A stretch of DNA of 64,000 bases from Cryptomeria japonica. Taxonomy: Eukaryota; Streptophyta; Pinopsida; Cupressales; Cupressaceae. The position numbers were made by a program, and so were the translations under genes. The stretch covers positions 226,661,415 through 226,725,414 of the forward strand of contig NC_081410.1 of NCBI RefSeq assembly GCF_030272615.1, given 5' to 3'. A model generated the notes under the pieces. That model was not told where the DNA came from. It ran no database searches and was given only the letters and a program-made list of their open reading frames with translations. Positions 33,530 through 46,900 of this stretch are shown one piece after another (the stretch's first letter is position 1; each line of letters begins with the position of its first letter).

Positions 33530-35071
33530 GAATAAAATAATAAATTAGAATTAAAGTACTCCTTTAATTTCTTTTTTAGGAAATTAATTAATTTGCATGA
33601 GAAAAGAAAAGAAAAAAATGATTTTTGCTTATTACATGTTAATTTATCCCTATGTTGGGAATTAGAAAAGAAAAGAAAATTGCTTTTATTACTAAAATTA
33701 AATATTAGGGTTTTTTGGGAAAAATATATGCAACCTAAAATTTTAGTTTAAAAGGGGAAGATATCTTTTTCTTTTTGGGGAGTCATAGGAAGGAGGCAGA
33801 GATTTTGGTGAAAAAAAATTATTTGGAAGCTTATTGAAGGATTGAATCTCTCCAACAAAGTTCTTCCAAGAAAGCTATACCAGGTTGGGTGGCTTCTTCT
33901 GGTTGTTTTTAAAGAAAATATTTTTATTTCTTCCCTCTTTTTGAATGATGTATGTTAAAAATATTTGTCAAATCCAAAATCCTTTCTAGTTATTTCTTGT
34001 TCTTGGCTAAAGTCCATTCCTGAAATTAGTTTCTAGTTTATGGAAAGAAGTTATTTCTTGGGTGTTTGTAGATTAAAATTTTGAAAAAATTGGGAAAAGT
34101 TATTCTGGCAAATTTTGCCAAGATTTTTACTGTGCATGAAAATTGCAAGTTTTGGGAGAAATGGGTTTTGCCAAAGAAAACGTCCTATGGATTGGTATTT
34201 GTTTCAATATTTTGCTATGGTTGTTCTATCAATATTTGTACATCTCTGTGTAATTATTTAGTTACTTTGGTAATGAATTTAATTTTAATTAAATATATTG
34301 GGTTATTAAAAGTAATGGGGAAATTGTTTTATTTTATTATTTTGGAGAAAATATGTATTAATTAGATTCCCTGGAAATAAATTTTATTGGAAATAAAATT
34401 TAATGTTTTTAGGTTTTTGAAATTTAATGTTTCTAGTTATTGAAGTTCTAAGAAAAAAAATATTAAAAAAAAAGAGAGGGGTTTACGGGGGAGGCGGAGC
34501 CTGCTACCCCACGGGAGCAGAAGCTACCCACGGTAGCTGCTGCTACCGTAAGGCAGCAGCGCTACCCCAAGGTAGCAACTGCTACCTACGGTAACTACGT
34601 CATCAATTTTTAATGCTTCTCAAAGTTTATAATTTCGGTTATTTTCTTTTATTTAATTTTTAATATGTTTAATATATATATATATAGTATTTTTTGTAGG
34701 TTATTATGTTATTTTGGAGATAAAAGTTATTTCAAATTAAATCTTCTTTTTATTATATATTTTAATGTGATATAATTATATAATTTTAATTTTTAATTTA
34801 ATTTATATTATTGATACAATCTAATCGGATTTATTTGTAAATTAATCATTAACATATAATTAGGGGGTTAATTTTAATATGATTTTAACCTTATTGGACA
34901 AATGACAACATTGATTTCCTTGTATTAATATAGTTGTATTTTCTTATTTTTTGGAAAATCTTTAATTGCAAGTATTTTATGTTTTTGGTTGTTTAAAGAA
35001 AAGATTACCTATATTCGGATCTTGTGTAAATGGTGTTAGCAGTCAAGCTTAATTTCATTGCAATTCTGGTT
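32662..35071 (+). repeat. 3' LTR of Tekay I, truncated
   Basis: Collinear with 22836-25484, with a shorter (AAT)n tract (33495-33522) and a shorter dyad array (34490-34595). It breaks off after CAATTCTGGTT, where copia B LTR sequence begins. The last ~2.3 kb of the LTR (excluding J ~1.3 kb) is missing. Confidence 0.9.
34490..34595. repeat. GGTAGC/GCTACC dyad array in 3' LTR of Tekay I
   Basis: Shorter homologue of 24693-24925; lacks the two CATATG-centred palindromes. Confidence 0.8.
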
Positions 35072-35792
35072 ACTCCTTATAGGTTAGACAGATCAACAAA
35101 CTCTTGTTGCTTTCTAACAATTATAGCAGAATTGAAATCCCCTAACTGGGTAAGCTCTAACAAGCTTGGTGCTATTCAAATCCTCTAACAAGGTGATCCA
35201 TTAGCTTGGATTTTCAAATCCTCTATCGAGGTTACTCCTTACAGGTTATTGCTTCTAACAAGGCATTGTAGTCAATCCCTTAACCGAGTGGTCCCTAAGA
35301 GGATCTGTTCTTAATAGGACTTTTGTAAAGCTTTAACAAGCTAGGCTCCTAACAGGGCAAACTTTAGAAGAGTTCAGATAGTTATCTTGTGAGTCTCATC
35401 TCACTGTAGTTTTTCCCATTTGGTTTTCCACGTCAAAAAATATTTGTGTCAAGTGGTGAATATTTTTGTGGTTATGTTCTTATGGTTGATTTACTTAACT
35501 ACTTTGATAAGTCATGATAACTGGAAGCATTGAGAAATGAATTTTGTTGACATATAAAAAAGAATTTGGATGTTTATGAGTTTGAAGTTGTTTACTATTA
35601 ATTTGTTGTAATAGTCAACCAATTTATCTTATGAGTTTATATCTTGACAGTGGTATTGCATTGATAGTTCTAAGATTACTTTGAGAGATTGATTTTGAGA
35701 TTGGTGAAGTTTGTATAAATTTTTCTATCTATTTATTCAGCCCCCCCCCTCTTAGTAGTTGACCAAATACTTATTCTTTCATCATACTGTCA
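35072..35792 (+). repeat. 5' LTR of copia B, distal part
   Basis: Collinear with 40713-40904 plus 55600-56118, including the AACTGGGTAAGCTCTAAC and CTCCTAACAGGG blocks and a run of nine C at 35741-35749 before TCTTAG. About 690 bp that should lie between the first 24 bp and this part (equivalent to 40025-40712) is missing, so a deletion accompanied or followed the Tekay insertion. Confidence 0.8.
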
Positions 35793-35794
35793 AC

Positions 35795-35807
35795 TGGTAT
35801 CAGAGCC
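35795..35807 (+). other. Primer binding site of copia B
   Basis: TGGTATCAGAGCC, two bases after the 5' LTR end. Confidence 0.9.
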
Positions 35808-35862
35808 TATTAGGTCCTCTAAGGTCTAAGCCTAACAACTTGAGTTAAAGATCTTGAAGATC

Positions 35863-38800
35863 ATGATGAAAAAGGAAGGTCTAAAGTTTAATAGAGATAA
35901 CTATAGAATATGGAATGATAGAATAAAAATTTATATCAAGATTCTGGGAAGCAAGTATTGGGAACATGTCAATACTTGATATATTGCACCTACTGGGATT
36001 TTGATTGATGATCAGAAGAAAGAGAAACAAGAAAATCATCAAGAATTAGAGGTCATTATGAGTTCTTTGTCTAATGTAGAATATGTAGGTGTTCATGGTC
36101 TAGAGACTGCATATGAGGTATGGAAAAAACTTGAAGAGATTTATAGCAGTGATGAACATGTTAAGATTGCTAAAGAAGAGAGTCTAAGAGGAAATTTTGA
36201 TGACATGTAGATGGATGAAGGTGAGAATATCCAATAGTATGGTCAAATGATAAAAGAGATAGTAAGTGAAATTAAGAGTGCAGGAGGTAAAGTGGAAGAT
36301 GCCACAGTGATCAGTAAGGTACTCGGAGCTCTGCTACTAGTCTACGCTATCTGAGTTGCAGCCATTCAGGAGCTAAATTCCATTGACAAAACTAAGGTAA
36401 CTCTTGACTCCATCATTGGCAAGCTTACGGCTTTTGAATTAAATGGTTATGACAGTACTGTACAGAAATCTAAGTCTGCATTTAGAGCTTCTTTTTCTAA
36501 CCCATCTGTGAGAAAAAGTAGAGATGCCAGTCATAGTTATGAATCTAGATCCAACTGAGAAGTTGATGATGAAGACAAATTAGTTGATCTTGAAGCATTG
36601 TTGGCCAAGTGGTTTCCCAGAGGCACTGGTAAATATAGAGGTAAATTACCTTTGAAATGTTTTGCATGCAACAAGATTGGACACATAGCTACTAACTGTC
36701 CTAATGGTGATAATGAGCACAAATGAGAGAAATTCAAGAAATATAAGGGTAAAGGCAAAAGAGATTGTCTTATTGTTGTTGATGGTGGTATCACTGATAA
36801 GGAATCTGATGGTGATTCTAATGAAGACATTATGTTTGTATACATTAAAGAAGAGATATCAGACCAGAAGGCATTAGTATCCAGGATGGATAAGTCTGAT
36901 GATTGGATCATTGATAGTGGTTGTTCACATCACATGACCGGTGATCAGAGAAAATTTATTTCTTTGAAGGAATTTGATGGTAGAGTTTTAAGATTTGGTA
37001 ATGAGTCACCCTACATGGTTAAAGTTAAGGGAACTATTTCTCTTAATGGAAAGAGCAGTGCAGATGATGTCTACTGGGTTGAAGGTTTAAAGCACAATCT
37101 TTTGAGTGTGGCACAACTCAATGACAAAGGATACCCATTGGATTTTAAGAATGGTATGTGCAAAATCTATGACAACAAAGGTGAACTGATTGCATCTGGG
37201 AAGAAAACTAAAGGTAACTTGTTTCACCTTAATCCTAAAGTCAGCAACTATTTAATTGCAAAGATAGATGATAGTTGGCTTTGTCATAGGAGATTTTGTC
37301 ATATAAACTTTGATAACATTGTTAAAGTGAGTAAGTCCAAGCCAGTGAGAGGTTTGCCTCAGTTGGACAGACCGATTAATACTCTATGTAAAGAATGCTA
37401 GTTGGGAAAGATGACATCCTCAACTTTCAAGAGAAAATATTTTCCAGTGGAACATTTGTTAGATTTTGTTCATACAGATAATTATGGACAAATAAGGACA
37501 AAAAGTATTCAAAGTGATAGATATTTTATGATCTTCACTGATGATTGCTCAAGGATGATGTGGGTCACATTATTGAAGGATAAGACTGAAGCTTCTGGTA
37601 AGTTCAAGGCATTCAGGGCCTTAGCTAAGAAGGAGAGTGGTAAGAAGATAAAGTGTCTGTGGACAGACCAAGGCAGTGAATTTACTTCTGAGGAATTCGC
37701 TCTATATTGTGAAGAAAATGGTATCAAATGACATCTTTCTGCATCGAGGACACCACCACAGAATGGTATCGTGGAGAGAAACAATCAAAGATAGAGAATT
37801 ATTGAGAGTGTTGATGTTCGAGTGGATGAATATCCTGAAGTCTCAAAGGAAACCAGTTTGGATAAAAAAGATGAAGATCCTTGCATTTTATTTTTTGAAC
37901 TAGAGACTATGAAATCTGAAATTGGTAGAGAAAATACCTATGTACCAGTTCAACCAAAACAGATAAATTCAGAAGAAGATGATGATAATGAAGAAGCTTA
38001 ACCTGAAGATAATGATCATGTTATTCCAAGATATGTGAGATTGAATCACAATCCTGAACAAATTATTGGGGATAAGGATGTTGGAGTATTAACTAGAAGA
38101 AGAAGCAGAGAGAATTATTGCATGATCTCCACTATTGAACCAAGAACTGCAAAGGAAGCATTTGGTAATGATCATTGGGTTAAAGATATGGAGGAGGAAT
38201 TAGATCAATTTGAGAATAACAACACATGGACTCTAGTACCCCGACCGGTAAATTAAAAATGTGATAGGTACTAAGTGGGTATTCAGGAACAAGTTGAATG
38301 AAGATGGTGTTTTAGTTCGCAACAAAGCTAGGTTGGTTTACAAAGGTTATGCACAAGAGGAAGGAGAAGATTATGGTGAGAATTTTGCACCAGTGGCAAG
38401 ATTGGAAGGTGTCAGAACTTTACTTGCATTTGCAGCACATAATAAATTCAAGGTATACTAGATGGATGTTAAGTCAACATTTTTGAATGGGATACTGGAA
38501 GAAGAAGTATACATTGAGCAGCTAGATGGTTTTGACTGATGAGAAAGACATGGTACGCAGATTGCATAAGGCTTTATATGGATTAAAGAAGGCACCAAGA
38601 GAATGGTATGAAAGGATTCATACACATCTGATGAAGATAGGCTTTCTGAGAACCAATTGTGATAGTAACATATATCTCAAATCTGAAGGAGATAAATACT
38701 GGTCAGTGAAGTATTTGTAGATGATATCATATTTGGAGGTAATGATGACATGAGAAATAGTTTTGCAGATGAAATGAAAAATGAGTTTGAAATATCTTTA

Positions 38801-39667
38801 GTGGGAGAAATAAAAGTTTTCATAGGCTTGCAAATACAGCAAATGAAGAATGGTATTTTCACCACACAGTTTAAGTATGTGAAAGAGGTCTTGAAGACAT
38901 TTGGCATGAGTGATTGTAAACCAGTTGGGACACCAATGGTTACAACTTGTAAGTTGTCTAAGGAAGATGAATCCACAGTTGTTGATGAGAAGTAATATAG
39001 GTCAATGATTAGAAAATTGCACTATGTTGTTCACAACAGACCAAATATAGCTCATGCAGTTGGCATAGTTTCTAGATTCCAAAAGAATCCTAAGGAAACA
39101 CATTTGATAGGAACCAAGATGATTTTTGTTTACTTGAAAGGTACCGTTGACTATGGATTTTGGTATCCATATGGAGGAAATTTTGACTTGAAGGTGTACA
39201 TAGATGCAGATTGGGCAGGAAATGTTGATGACAGGAAAAGAACAATCGGTGGAGCATTTTTTCTTGGAGAAATACTTGTTTCATGGAGTAGTAAGAAGAA
39301 GAGTTGTACATAACAACCTTCTGCTGAAGCTGAGTATGTTGTAGCTTACATGAATGGTACTCAGGCTATCAAGATGAGGCACATTTTGGAAGGTTTTAAG
39401 ATGAAGATTTCAAAACCTATAAATATTTTATATGATAATACAAGTGCCATAAATATTTCCAAGAACCCTGTTTTGTATGCATGAACCAAGCATATTGAAT
39501 TGAAGTATCATTTCTTAAGGGAAAAAGTGCAGAGTAAAGATGTGATCTTTGAGCATGTTTCTACCAAGGAGCAGCTTGCAGATATCTTTACTAAACCTCT
39601 GCCTAAGACTACTTTTGAGTATCTTAGAAGTCAGCTAAAGGTTGTACCACTTCATGAGGTCAGTTAA
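35863..39667 (+). pseudogene. Copia B gag-pol polyprotein (broken)
   Basis: Domains in copia order. Gag (UBN2-type) from 35863; CCHC knuckle CFACNKIGHIATNC at 36658-36699; protease with DSG (36913-36921, IIDSGCSHHMTG); integrase with GAG-pre-integrase (WLCHRRFCHINF), CKEC and core motifs HTDN, WTDQGSEF and NGIVERNN near 37280-37790; reverse transcriptase ([16 protein letters not shown]) with VDD at 38717-38725; RNase H (DADWAG, AEAEYV, ADIFTKPLPK) to TAA 39665-39667. Integrase before reverse transcriptase defines Ty1/copia. There are more than ten in-frame stops and frame changes near 38250, 38520 and 38705. After VERNN the frame jumps to IESVDVRVDE, so roughly 200 residues of the integrase C-terminus are absent. 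Not functional. Confidence 0.92.
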
Positions 39668-39988
39668 GCATGATGTAGATTACATCAGTCCTAGAACTAC
39701 TTGCATAATTTTATAGAAGGATTGGTGTATAAGTGGAGTTATTCCGCAAGAGGAGCATCAAGTTGCAGGTTGTTGATGTTGCACAGTGAAATTTGACATT
39801 ACATGTTTTACTTTCAATTTGGCATTGTTGTCAAAAGGGGAGAATAATTATGTGATTATGGGGAGAAGAACCAGTGACAAGTTGAATACATGGAGAGAAT
39901 GGTGAATACTTGGTAATGTAAACCAGGATTCCTACTCACAATCACAGAAGCAATCAATGGTATTGATATTTGTATTGCCATCAATGCC

Positions 39989-39999
39989 AAAGGGGGAGA
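39989..39999 (+). other. Polypurine tract of copia B
   Basis: AAAGGGGGAGA immediately before the 3' LTR start at 40001. Confidence 0.9.
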
Positions 40000-40000
40000 T

Positions 40001-40904
40001 TGTTGGCATTTACATGAAGATTGCATTAATGATATGTTATGTTGTCATTGATGTCAATTAATCGTTAATGATATTGTTGATATTGTTGTAGTATTGTTTT
40101 GTAATTGGTAGGATGAGCTAGTGAAGGAAATTATAATCGGTAGGAAGAATTTGTGGAGTGAACCAGTACTGCTATATATTGGAGAGTTGAACCGGTAACC
40201 GGTAAACCCTACGTGTTGTTTTTTTATAAACCCTAACCAATTAAGTTTGATGAATTGGTTATATTGGTTTATGATCTGATGATGAGCGACAATGATTATG
40301 ACACGTATGATTATTGTATGAAGACAATTTTAAGTGATTTTGGCGAGTTGATGTAACGGTTTTTGTCTAGGGAATGAGAAAGTATACTGCATATAATGTA
40401 AAGCATGTGATGAGTTACTAAGTTCGATGAAGTGGTGATCAAGGAGAGATCAAGGTTTTCTTGATTGATGTGCATAGATTGATATGTAATATAACGGTCA
40501 TACTTGAACTGATTTGTTTATAATCTCTATGAGAATTAGGTTTTTGTTGTGTTATCGACCTAATTGATTTGTTTATAAGGTCGATGAGTTGTTTAGTTTC
40601 AGTGTTGGCAAAGATTAGTTGAGTGTGTGTTTTTCGAACCAGATGATATATCTACAGTTTGAGTAAAGGCAGATAGGATCATGAAAATGATTTGATAAAG
40701 CAAGTGTAGTGCTATTTAGACAAATCAGAAAACTCCTATTGTTTTCTAGCAATTATAACAAAAATGAAATCCCCTAACTGTGTAAGCTCTAACAAGCTTG
40801 GTGTTATTCAAATCCCATAACAAGGTAATCCATTAGCTTTGATTTTCAAATCCTCTACCGAGGTTACTCCTTATAGGGTATTGCTTCTAATAAGGTATTG
40901 CAGT
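40001..40904 (+). repeat. 3' LTR of copia B, left part
   Basis: Starts TGTTGGCATT right after the polypurine tract. It has CCGGTAACCGGT near 40195-40205 and a TATAAA box at 40225-40230. It is interrupted at 40904 by Tat C and resumes at 55600; the junction words (AAGGTATTG, then TCAATCCC) are contiguous in the 5' LTR at 35272-35288. Confidence 0.9.
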
Positions 40905-41680
40905 TGTAGACACCTAGAATTGTCATGTCTAATTAAATAAATATCTTTATTTATTTAATCATTTTATCCTAATTCTTCTATTAATTAAATAAATCCTTAT
41001 TTATTTAATTAATTCATTTATCCTCTTCTAGCCTTATTTCTCATTTAAATAAATACATTTATTTATTTAAATTATCATTTTCTTAAGTTAAATAAATATC
41101 TTATTTATTTAATTGATCCCACTTCTTCTATTAATTAAATAAATCTTTATTTATTTAATTAATTCATTAGCCTTTTCTACCTATGACACATGTCATTCAT
41201 CTCTTAATTCATATACTACCTACCCTCTCATTATTTTATTATTTTCTTTACCTACCCTCTAATCATAGCCAACCATTTATCTTTTACACCTCTCAATCTT
41301 ATCCTTCCATTTCTTATGTAAGGAGATTCTTCCTTCATTATCAAACCCTCACTATGCATCTCGATGATTATTCAACTACACTATGCCTTTGAACTTTCAT
41401 ATGCGATCCTACTTGCAACCACATTTCCGTTCTTTGTTGAGCTCTTGTGCACATAAAATCTGAGAGCAAATATATCAAGCAAGATCAATGGAGATAGGAA
41501 GAATGGAGATTCAAACCCTATTGGACATGTGATGGTATAATCTTTGTGATTTCATTTGATTTGCATTGTCTTAGGTAATCTTCATATGTTATGGTGGATC
41601 TTTGTTGCTGTTAGGCTAGGGTTTTGTGGTTGAATTCATTTAGTCTTTCAATATTGTTGTATCCACTTTCACCGTATACA
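40905..41680 (+). repeat. 5' LTR of Tat C
   Basis: TGTAGACACC...GTATACA. The first 280 bp contain five AATTAAATAAAT/ATTTATTTAATT inverted patches. Compared with the 3' LTR it lacks 12 bp around CTTCTATATAAGG, so the likely TATA box is lost. Confidence 0.93.
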
Positions 41681-41702
41681 TTTTGGCATGCCTGGTGGGA
41701 CT
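41681..41702 (+). other. Primer binding site region of Tat C
   Basis: TTTTGGCATGCCTGGTGGGAC follows the LTR directly; the site would begin at TGG (41684). I do not assign the tRNA. Confidence 0.7.
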
Positions 41703-43941
41703 CTTGTCCCTTTTGCATTTAACATCTTTTGTTGTAGATTTTGTTTTGAAGTTGTAGATCTGACATTTCCGACAACATTTTGATATTTCATGTCTGCGCA
41801 CTTTTGGATCACGTTTTTGATTTTCTGCCGCGTCTATGACATCTGGAACCGCGTCTGCGTCTTCGACAATATTTTTTTTTTTTTAAGGATTTCGGGAAAC
41901 TCATTTGTATTACATAATCGCATTTGTGAAGTCTTCAGGCACATCTACGTTAGGAAAATGCGTCTGCGTTCGGGAGCCGCATATGTGCATTTTAGTAGCT
42001 TCTGTGTCTGTGAAAACTGCGTTTGCATTCGGTTGTTACATTTTTTGTTTCATTGATTCAGTTTTTCGTTATTCAGATTTTAGATCTGGTTTATTTTGAG
42101 CTAACATTTTTAGATCTAGCTAATGAAATTGGTGCAGCTTGTCTTGAAAGCAAAATCATTTTGTTGAAGGCCCCTATTTCACAAAGTCTTTTGGATCTAA
42201 AATTTACCTAACTTGTGTGCTTGCAAGAAGGGGTGATTATTTCAAACAATCCAAACTACTAATAAATGTTTGTTGTAGGACCTTGGCAAGGGTTTTTGAT
42301 ATTTATTGTGTGCCTTGTTTTCATAGATTATCAAACACTTCAATTGGTGCACTAAAATTGAACTAGTGTCTTTTGTGTCTTGAGCAATAGGCTCTTTTTG
42401 TTTAATCTTTAGAGGGCATGTCTCTCTGTGTGGTCATTAGGACTACTAGTGAGGAGAGAATGACCCAAATGGTAGCAAAAGAAAAGCCATCTTCTTCCAA
42501 ACCACTATAAATAACTCTATTCATGGTGAAAACTATGGATAACGTGTGTTGATTAGTTCATACTGACACTATGTCTCCCCATAAACCTGTTTGATCAAAT
42601 TTATTTGATCATTTGTAGGGCGTAACCCCTACCAGTTGGGAGCCTTCTATATTTATAGAGCTAAAAGTGCTGCATGTATGGCCACACGAGCGGATGCCCT
42701 TACTAGCACCTTTTTGTTTTAGAAGCCAAAATCCTTCTAGTTGTTGGGGCAGGAGGTCGGACCTCTGGTAGAGGCCCACACACATACGGTTCTTAGTAGA
42801 GATACAAAATTCGCCATGAGCAGTTTTCATGGGGACTAATGCTTGGCTGCCCCGAGAAGTGAGTGCCAAGGGTGGAGCCAGTGGGGTCAAGCATCTAAGT
42901 ATCCGCTCTGAATAGCGTAACCTCGGGGGAAACTCCATGTGGGATCAACAACTATTGTCTTGGCCAGCCATAAGAATTGTGCTTCACTTATTTTGAACAT
43001 TCAAACATTCAAGACCAAACATCAAAACATTGTGTCTTTTGTGTCTTCAAGTGTATGCAAAACAATTTTACATCAAACAACACACTTGTCTTTGAGTCAT
43101 TTTGGAGTCTAAACACTTGCAAACATTGAATCCTCATCAATATAGTGTCCTCTTGTCATGAAAAACAGTCAAACATTCAGATTTGGTCACAACAAGCAAC
43201 CTCATAGATTGGAAAAATTGCACAAAGTTTGTAGAAATGCGTCTGTGTCTGACAAACTCATGTCTGTGTCATCTAAATGCATCTGTGAAGGGCAGAAACG
43301 CGTCTGTGTCTTTTGAGAAACATTGCAACATCTCAGAAACGCGTTTATGTCTGACAGAACCATGCCTATGTCATTTAAGCACTTCTATGTCTAATAGAAT
43401 AGCGTATATGTCCTTTAAGCATGTATGTGAAGTATACAGGCACGTCTATGTTCAGGATTGAAAACTTTCATAATTCAGCAAATAAGAACAGTCAATTTCA
43501 GACTTATTGAGCTTCCTAGGTTATCTCTTTGGGGTTTCATCTAGCATTCAACCTATCTTTGGGTCTCACAAAGTCCATCATTGCTTTACACCTTACATTA
43601 CATTCACATTTGTCTAAACTTGAGTCAAAAGGTCACTTGCTTGTCCTCATCTTATTTTGTCAACACACTACATACATACAACATTTTGCTAAGTGGTCCC
43701 TCATCAAGGTCTATCACCTTTGGGTCCCATTTGGTCTTACTTAGAGTCAAGGTCAACTTACCTCATCAAGAGAAACTATCATCTCTTTGGAAGCCACACC
43801 TACTCTACTACATTACTTGGTCTTACACTTTGGACATTGCAAGTAAACCTCAGATTCATTTACATTCCATCCCAAACTCTTGGTCTTCCATACTCTTTCC
43901 ATATTCATCTAGTCTCACACATCTTGGTCAAGACCTAGTTC
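41703..43941 (+). other. Untranslated leader of Tat C
   Basis: About 2.2 kb without a coding frame on the plus strand. Two stretches (41780-42020 and 43210-43450) repeat variants of GCGTCTGTGTCTGA and GCGTCTGCG. Between them, 42609-42960 is a GC-richer block with no stops for 109 codons on the minus strand; it has no recognisable protein motif and is more likely a conserved or structured leader segment than a gene. Confidence 0.6.
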
Positions 43942-46900
43942 ATGGTTGAAACCCGTTCCCAAAAATCTAGAAGAGAAACTAAAGAGGCTCAAGAGTCCAC
44001 AAACATGAGTTCTTATGAGTATGACAATGATATCTTTTTCAATTCTGATCATACTACATTACCTGACATGGATGCCTATAGAAACATTCCAAATGTTGAG
44101 CACATGGACACTACAAACAACAATGATACACACAATGACAATATGGACAACTTTTTTGTACATTCAGCAGAAGTGGAAGACACCATTATGAATCCCCATT
44201 TCAATCAATTGGTTCAGGAAATATTGAGGATAGATAGACAATAGTTTCTACAAGTGATGGTACAAAGTGGAACCAAGATCCCTCATGATTTTGACATGTC
44301 TCAAATAATGGAACATAGACCTTTGCAACAAACTCACTCCAACATGGATCAAAGGAGGCCTAATAGTGGAGGAAATAGAGGACCACATATGGTGCCTGAA
44401 TCACCATCATCTTTGTTTCAAAAACCAGAGGTCCCATACACACATGGTCAAGCATATGATACTCACCTTTGTAGACCATTATGGAAGTCTTATGTAGACA
44501 AATATGCTCAATCACATGCCAATGCTAAGGACCAACTACCAAAGAAATTGGATATCCAAAGGCATGTTCAAAATTTGGACACAAGGAAACCCCGCATCAA
44601 ATTTGGGGGAAACACATTAGAACAAACTCATGACATGCCTGTAGAGTATGGTATACATGGACAAAGCAGATATTCCATTCCTCATCATGACTCTATACCA
44701 AGTGGTCCATATACACAACACCATTATAGACCTCCTCCATATGAACATGTGTATGATCAATATCATCCATATATGCAACATGCTCCTCCTCCAATTGGTG
44801 CCTCAAGCATGGGGTATGGTCCAAGAAGTCAGTCTCCACCTAGGAGCAATTTGGAACAGCAAATCAAGGATTTACAAAAGAAAATGGAGGACATAAATAC
44901 ACCAAAGCCAACCTACATAATGAGAGACATATGTCCCTATCTGTTTGACAAAAGCATTTCAATGCCTCCATTTCCTACACACTTTGTGACACCTAAGTTT
45001 GATAAGTATAGAGGCAAAGGAGATCATAAGGCACACATAAGACAATTTTTCACAGCTTGCATTGAGGTAGCTGCAGAAGAGACATATTTGATGAGATTAT
45101 TCCCACAGAGATTAGGTAATCAAGCTATGGAATGGTTCTCCCAACTTCCACCTGGTATTAAGTCATGGGGTGAATTAGCAGAGGCATTTATCCAACATTT
45201 CTCATACAACATAGAGATAGATATATCAGTCACTACTTTGTGTAACACCAAGCAAAGGGGTGGAGAGTCTTTTTCATCATTTTTACAAAGATGGAGGAAT
45301 CTAGCCAGTAGATGCTCTTGTGAAATTCCACAAAAACAAATGGTAGAGATGTTCACCCAGAATGTCAACAAGGACATTGGTTATGACCTAAGAAAAGCTT
45401 GTTTGTCCACCTTCAAAGACGTCATTGAAAAAGGCTTAGCAACAAAGAAGGTCCTAATTGAACAAGGAGTCATTAAGATATTCAAGGAAAACAAAGATGA
45501 CTTTAAAGGAAAAGATAAGCCAAGATTTTGGAATAAAAACAAGAACACAGTCAATGATGGTGTTGTTGATGCCAATACAGTACGACCCAAAATCATTTTT
45601 TCGGGATCAAGCTCTACAAATAATCAAGTGAATACTCAAACAACTTCAAAGTCACGAAGGAAGTATGCTCCATTGGGAGAACCACTCGAGTTAGTTTTCA
45701 AGAAGCTAGTGGCGAACAAAGTAATCACTATTCCAGATTTTCCTCCATATGAGCCAAAGGTTAAACCAAATTGGTGGAATGATGATGAGTATTGTGAATT
45801 TCACAAGAGCAAGGGTCATAAGTTGGGAAATTGTCATCGACTGAAGAAAATCATACAAGATCTTATTGATAGAGGTGACATTGAAATTGAAGGACACTCG
45901 TCCAATCAGGAACATGAGATGTTTAAGGAACCATTCCCAAAGCATGAAAAGGGAAAAGCTATAGCCATAGATGACCAAACCAACTATACAAGAGCATCTT
46001 ATAACTATGATTCAACTATCAATCGCATTTCAATGGGCAATTATGTCTCTACCATTATCATCAAGGACAAAACACCTGAAAATTCTACCCAAAGACCCAA
46101 GATTGTCCTAAAAGGCATTGGATCTTCTTCCGAACCTACCTCTGAATGTAATGTTACAACTTGTCAAGGTAAATTCACTTTGCAAGGTGCTCCAGCTAAA
46201 AACATAGCTTCCTCATCAACCAAACCTGAGTATGACCTTGTAGAATAGTTAGGGAAGACACCCGCTCTCATCTCCATCCTTGAGCTCTTACGCATATCCC
46301 CCACACATAAAGCCATTCTTGACAAAATCTTGAGAGATATTGTTGTCCCTATTGATCTGAACGTGGACTAGTTTCAAGCCATGGTGGGATACCTTTCCAT
46401 TCCACACTCCCTTACATTCACAGAAGCTGATGACGCCTCTGTAAGTCAGCCACATAATGCACCTTTACACATTGAAGCCTTCATACACAAACATCAAATA
46501 AAACAAGTCCTGATAGATGGAGGAGCGGGTCTAAACATTTGTACATTGAGCACTATTAAACAATTGGGATATTCTAATAAAGCTATGAATTATACAAACA
46601 AAATTACCATAAAGGCATATGATGATGAGGAGCGTTCATCCAAGGGCACAGTCACCTTACCTCTCAGAGTTGGACCAGTTACAAAGGATGTGGTTTGTCA
46701 AGTCCTAGACCTAGATCTCACATACAATATATTACTAGGACGTCCTTGGATTTATGAAATGAGAGTAGTCCCATCTACATATCACCAATGCATTAAATTT
46801 CCTCACAATGGAGTTGAAATAACAGTTAATGGAGATCCTAATCCATTCATATACTGCAATAACTTGAGACCAAAAACTGAAACAATCATTCCCAGTAATT

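Larger units (their letters stand above)
22836..35071 (+). mobile_element. Ty3/gypsy chromovirus I (Tekay/Del type), 3' LTR truncated
   Basis: The 5' LTR spans 22836-27784 (TGTAGTACCCC ... GGGGTATTACA). The primer site is at 27787, gag-pol at 27939-32625, the polypurine tract at 32650-32661, and the 3' LTR starts at 32662 but stops at about 35071, equivalent to position 25484 of the 5' LTR. A C-terminal chromodomain and the TGGTATCAGAGCCCATG primer site place it with Tekay/Del chromoviruses. It sits in the 5' LTR of copia B; the missing half of its 3' LTR and ~690 bp of copia LTR were lost together. Confidence 0.9.

Noticed and set aside
42609-42938. Minus-strand 109-codon open frame in the Tat leader
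   Set aside because: No domain or promoter context; better explained as a compositional or structured leader block.
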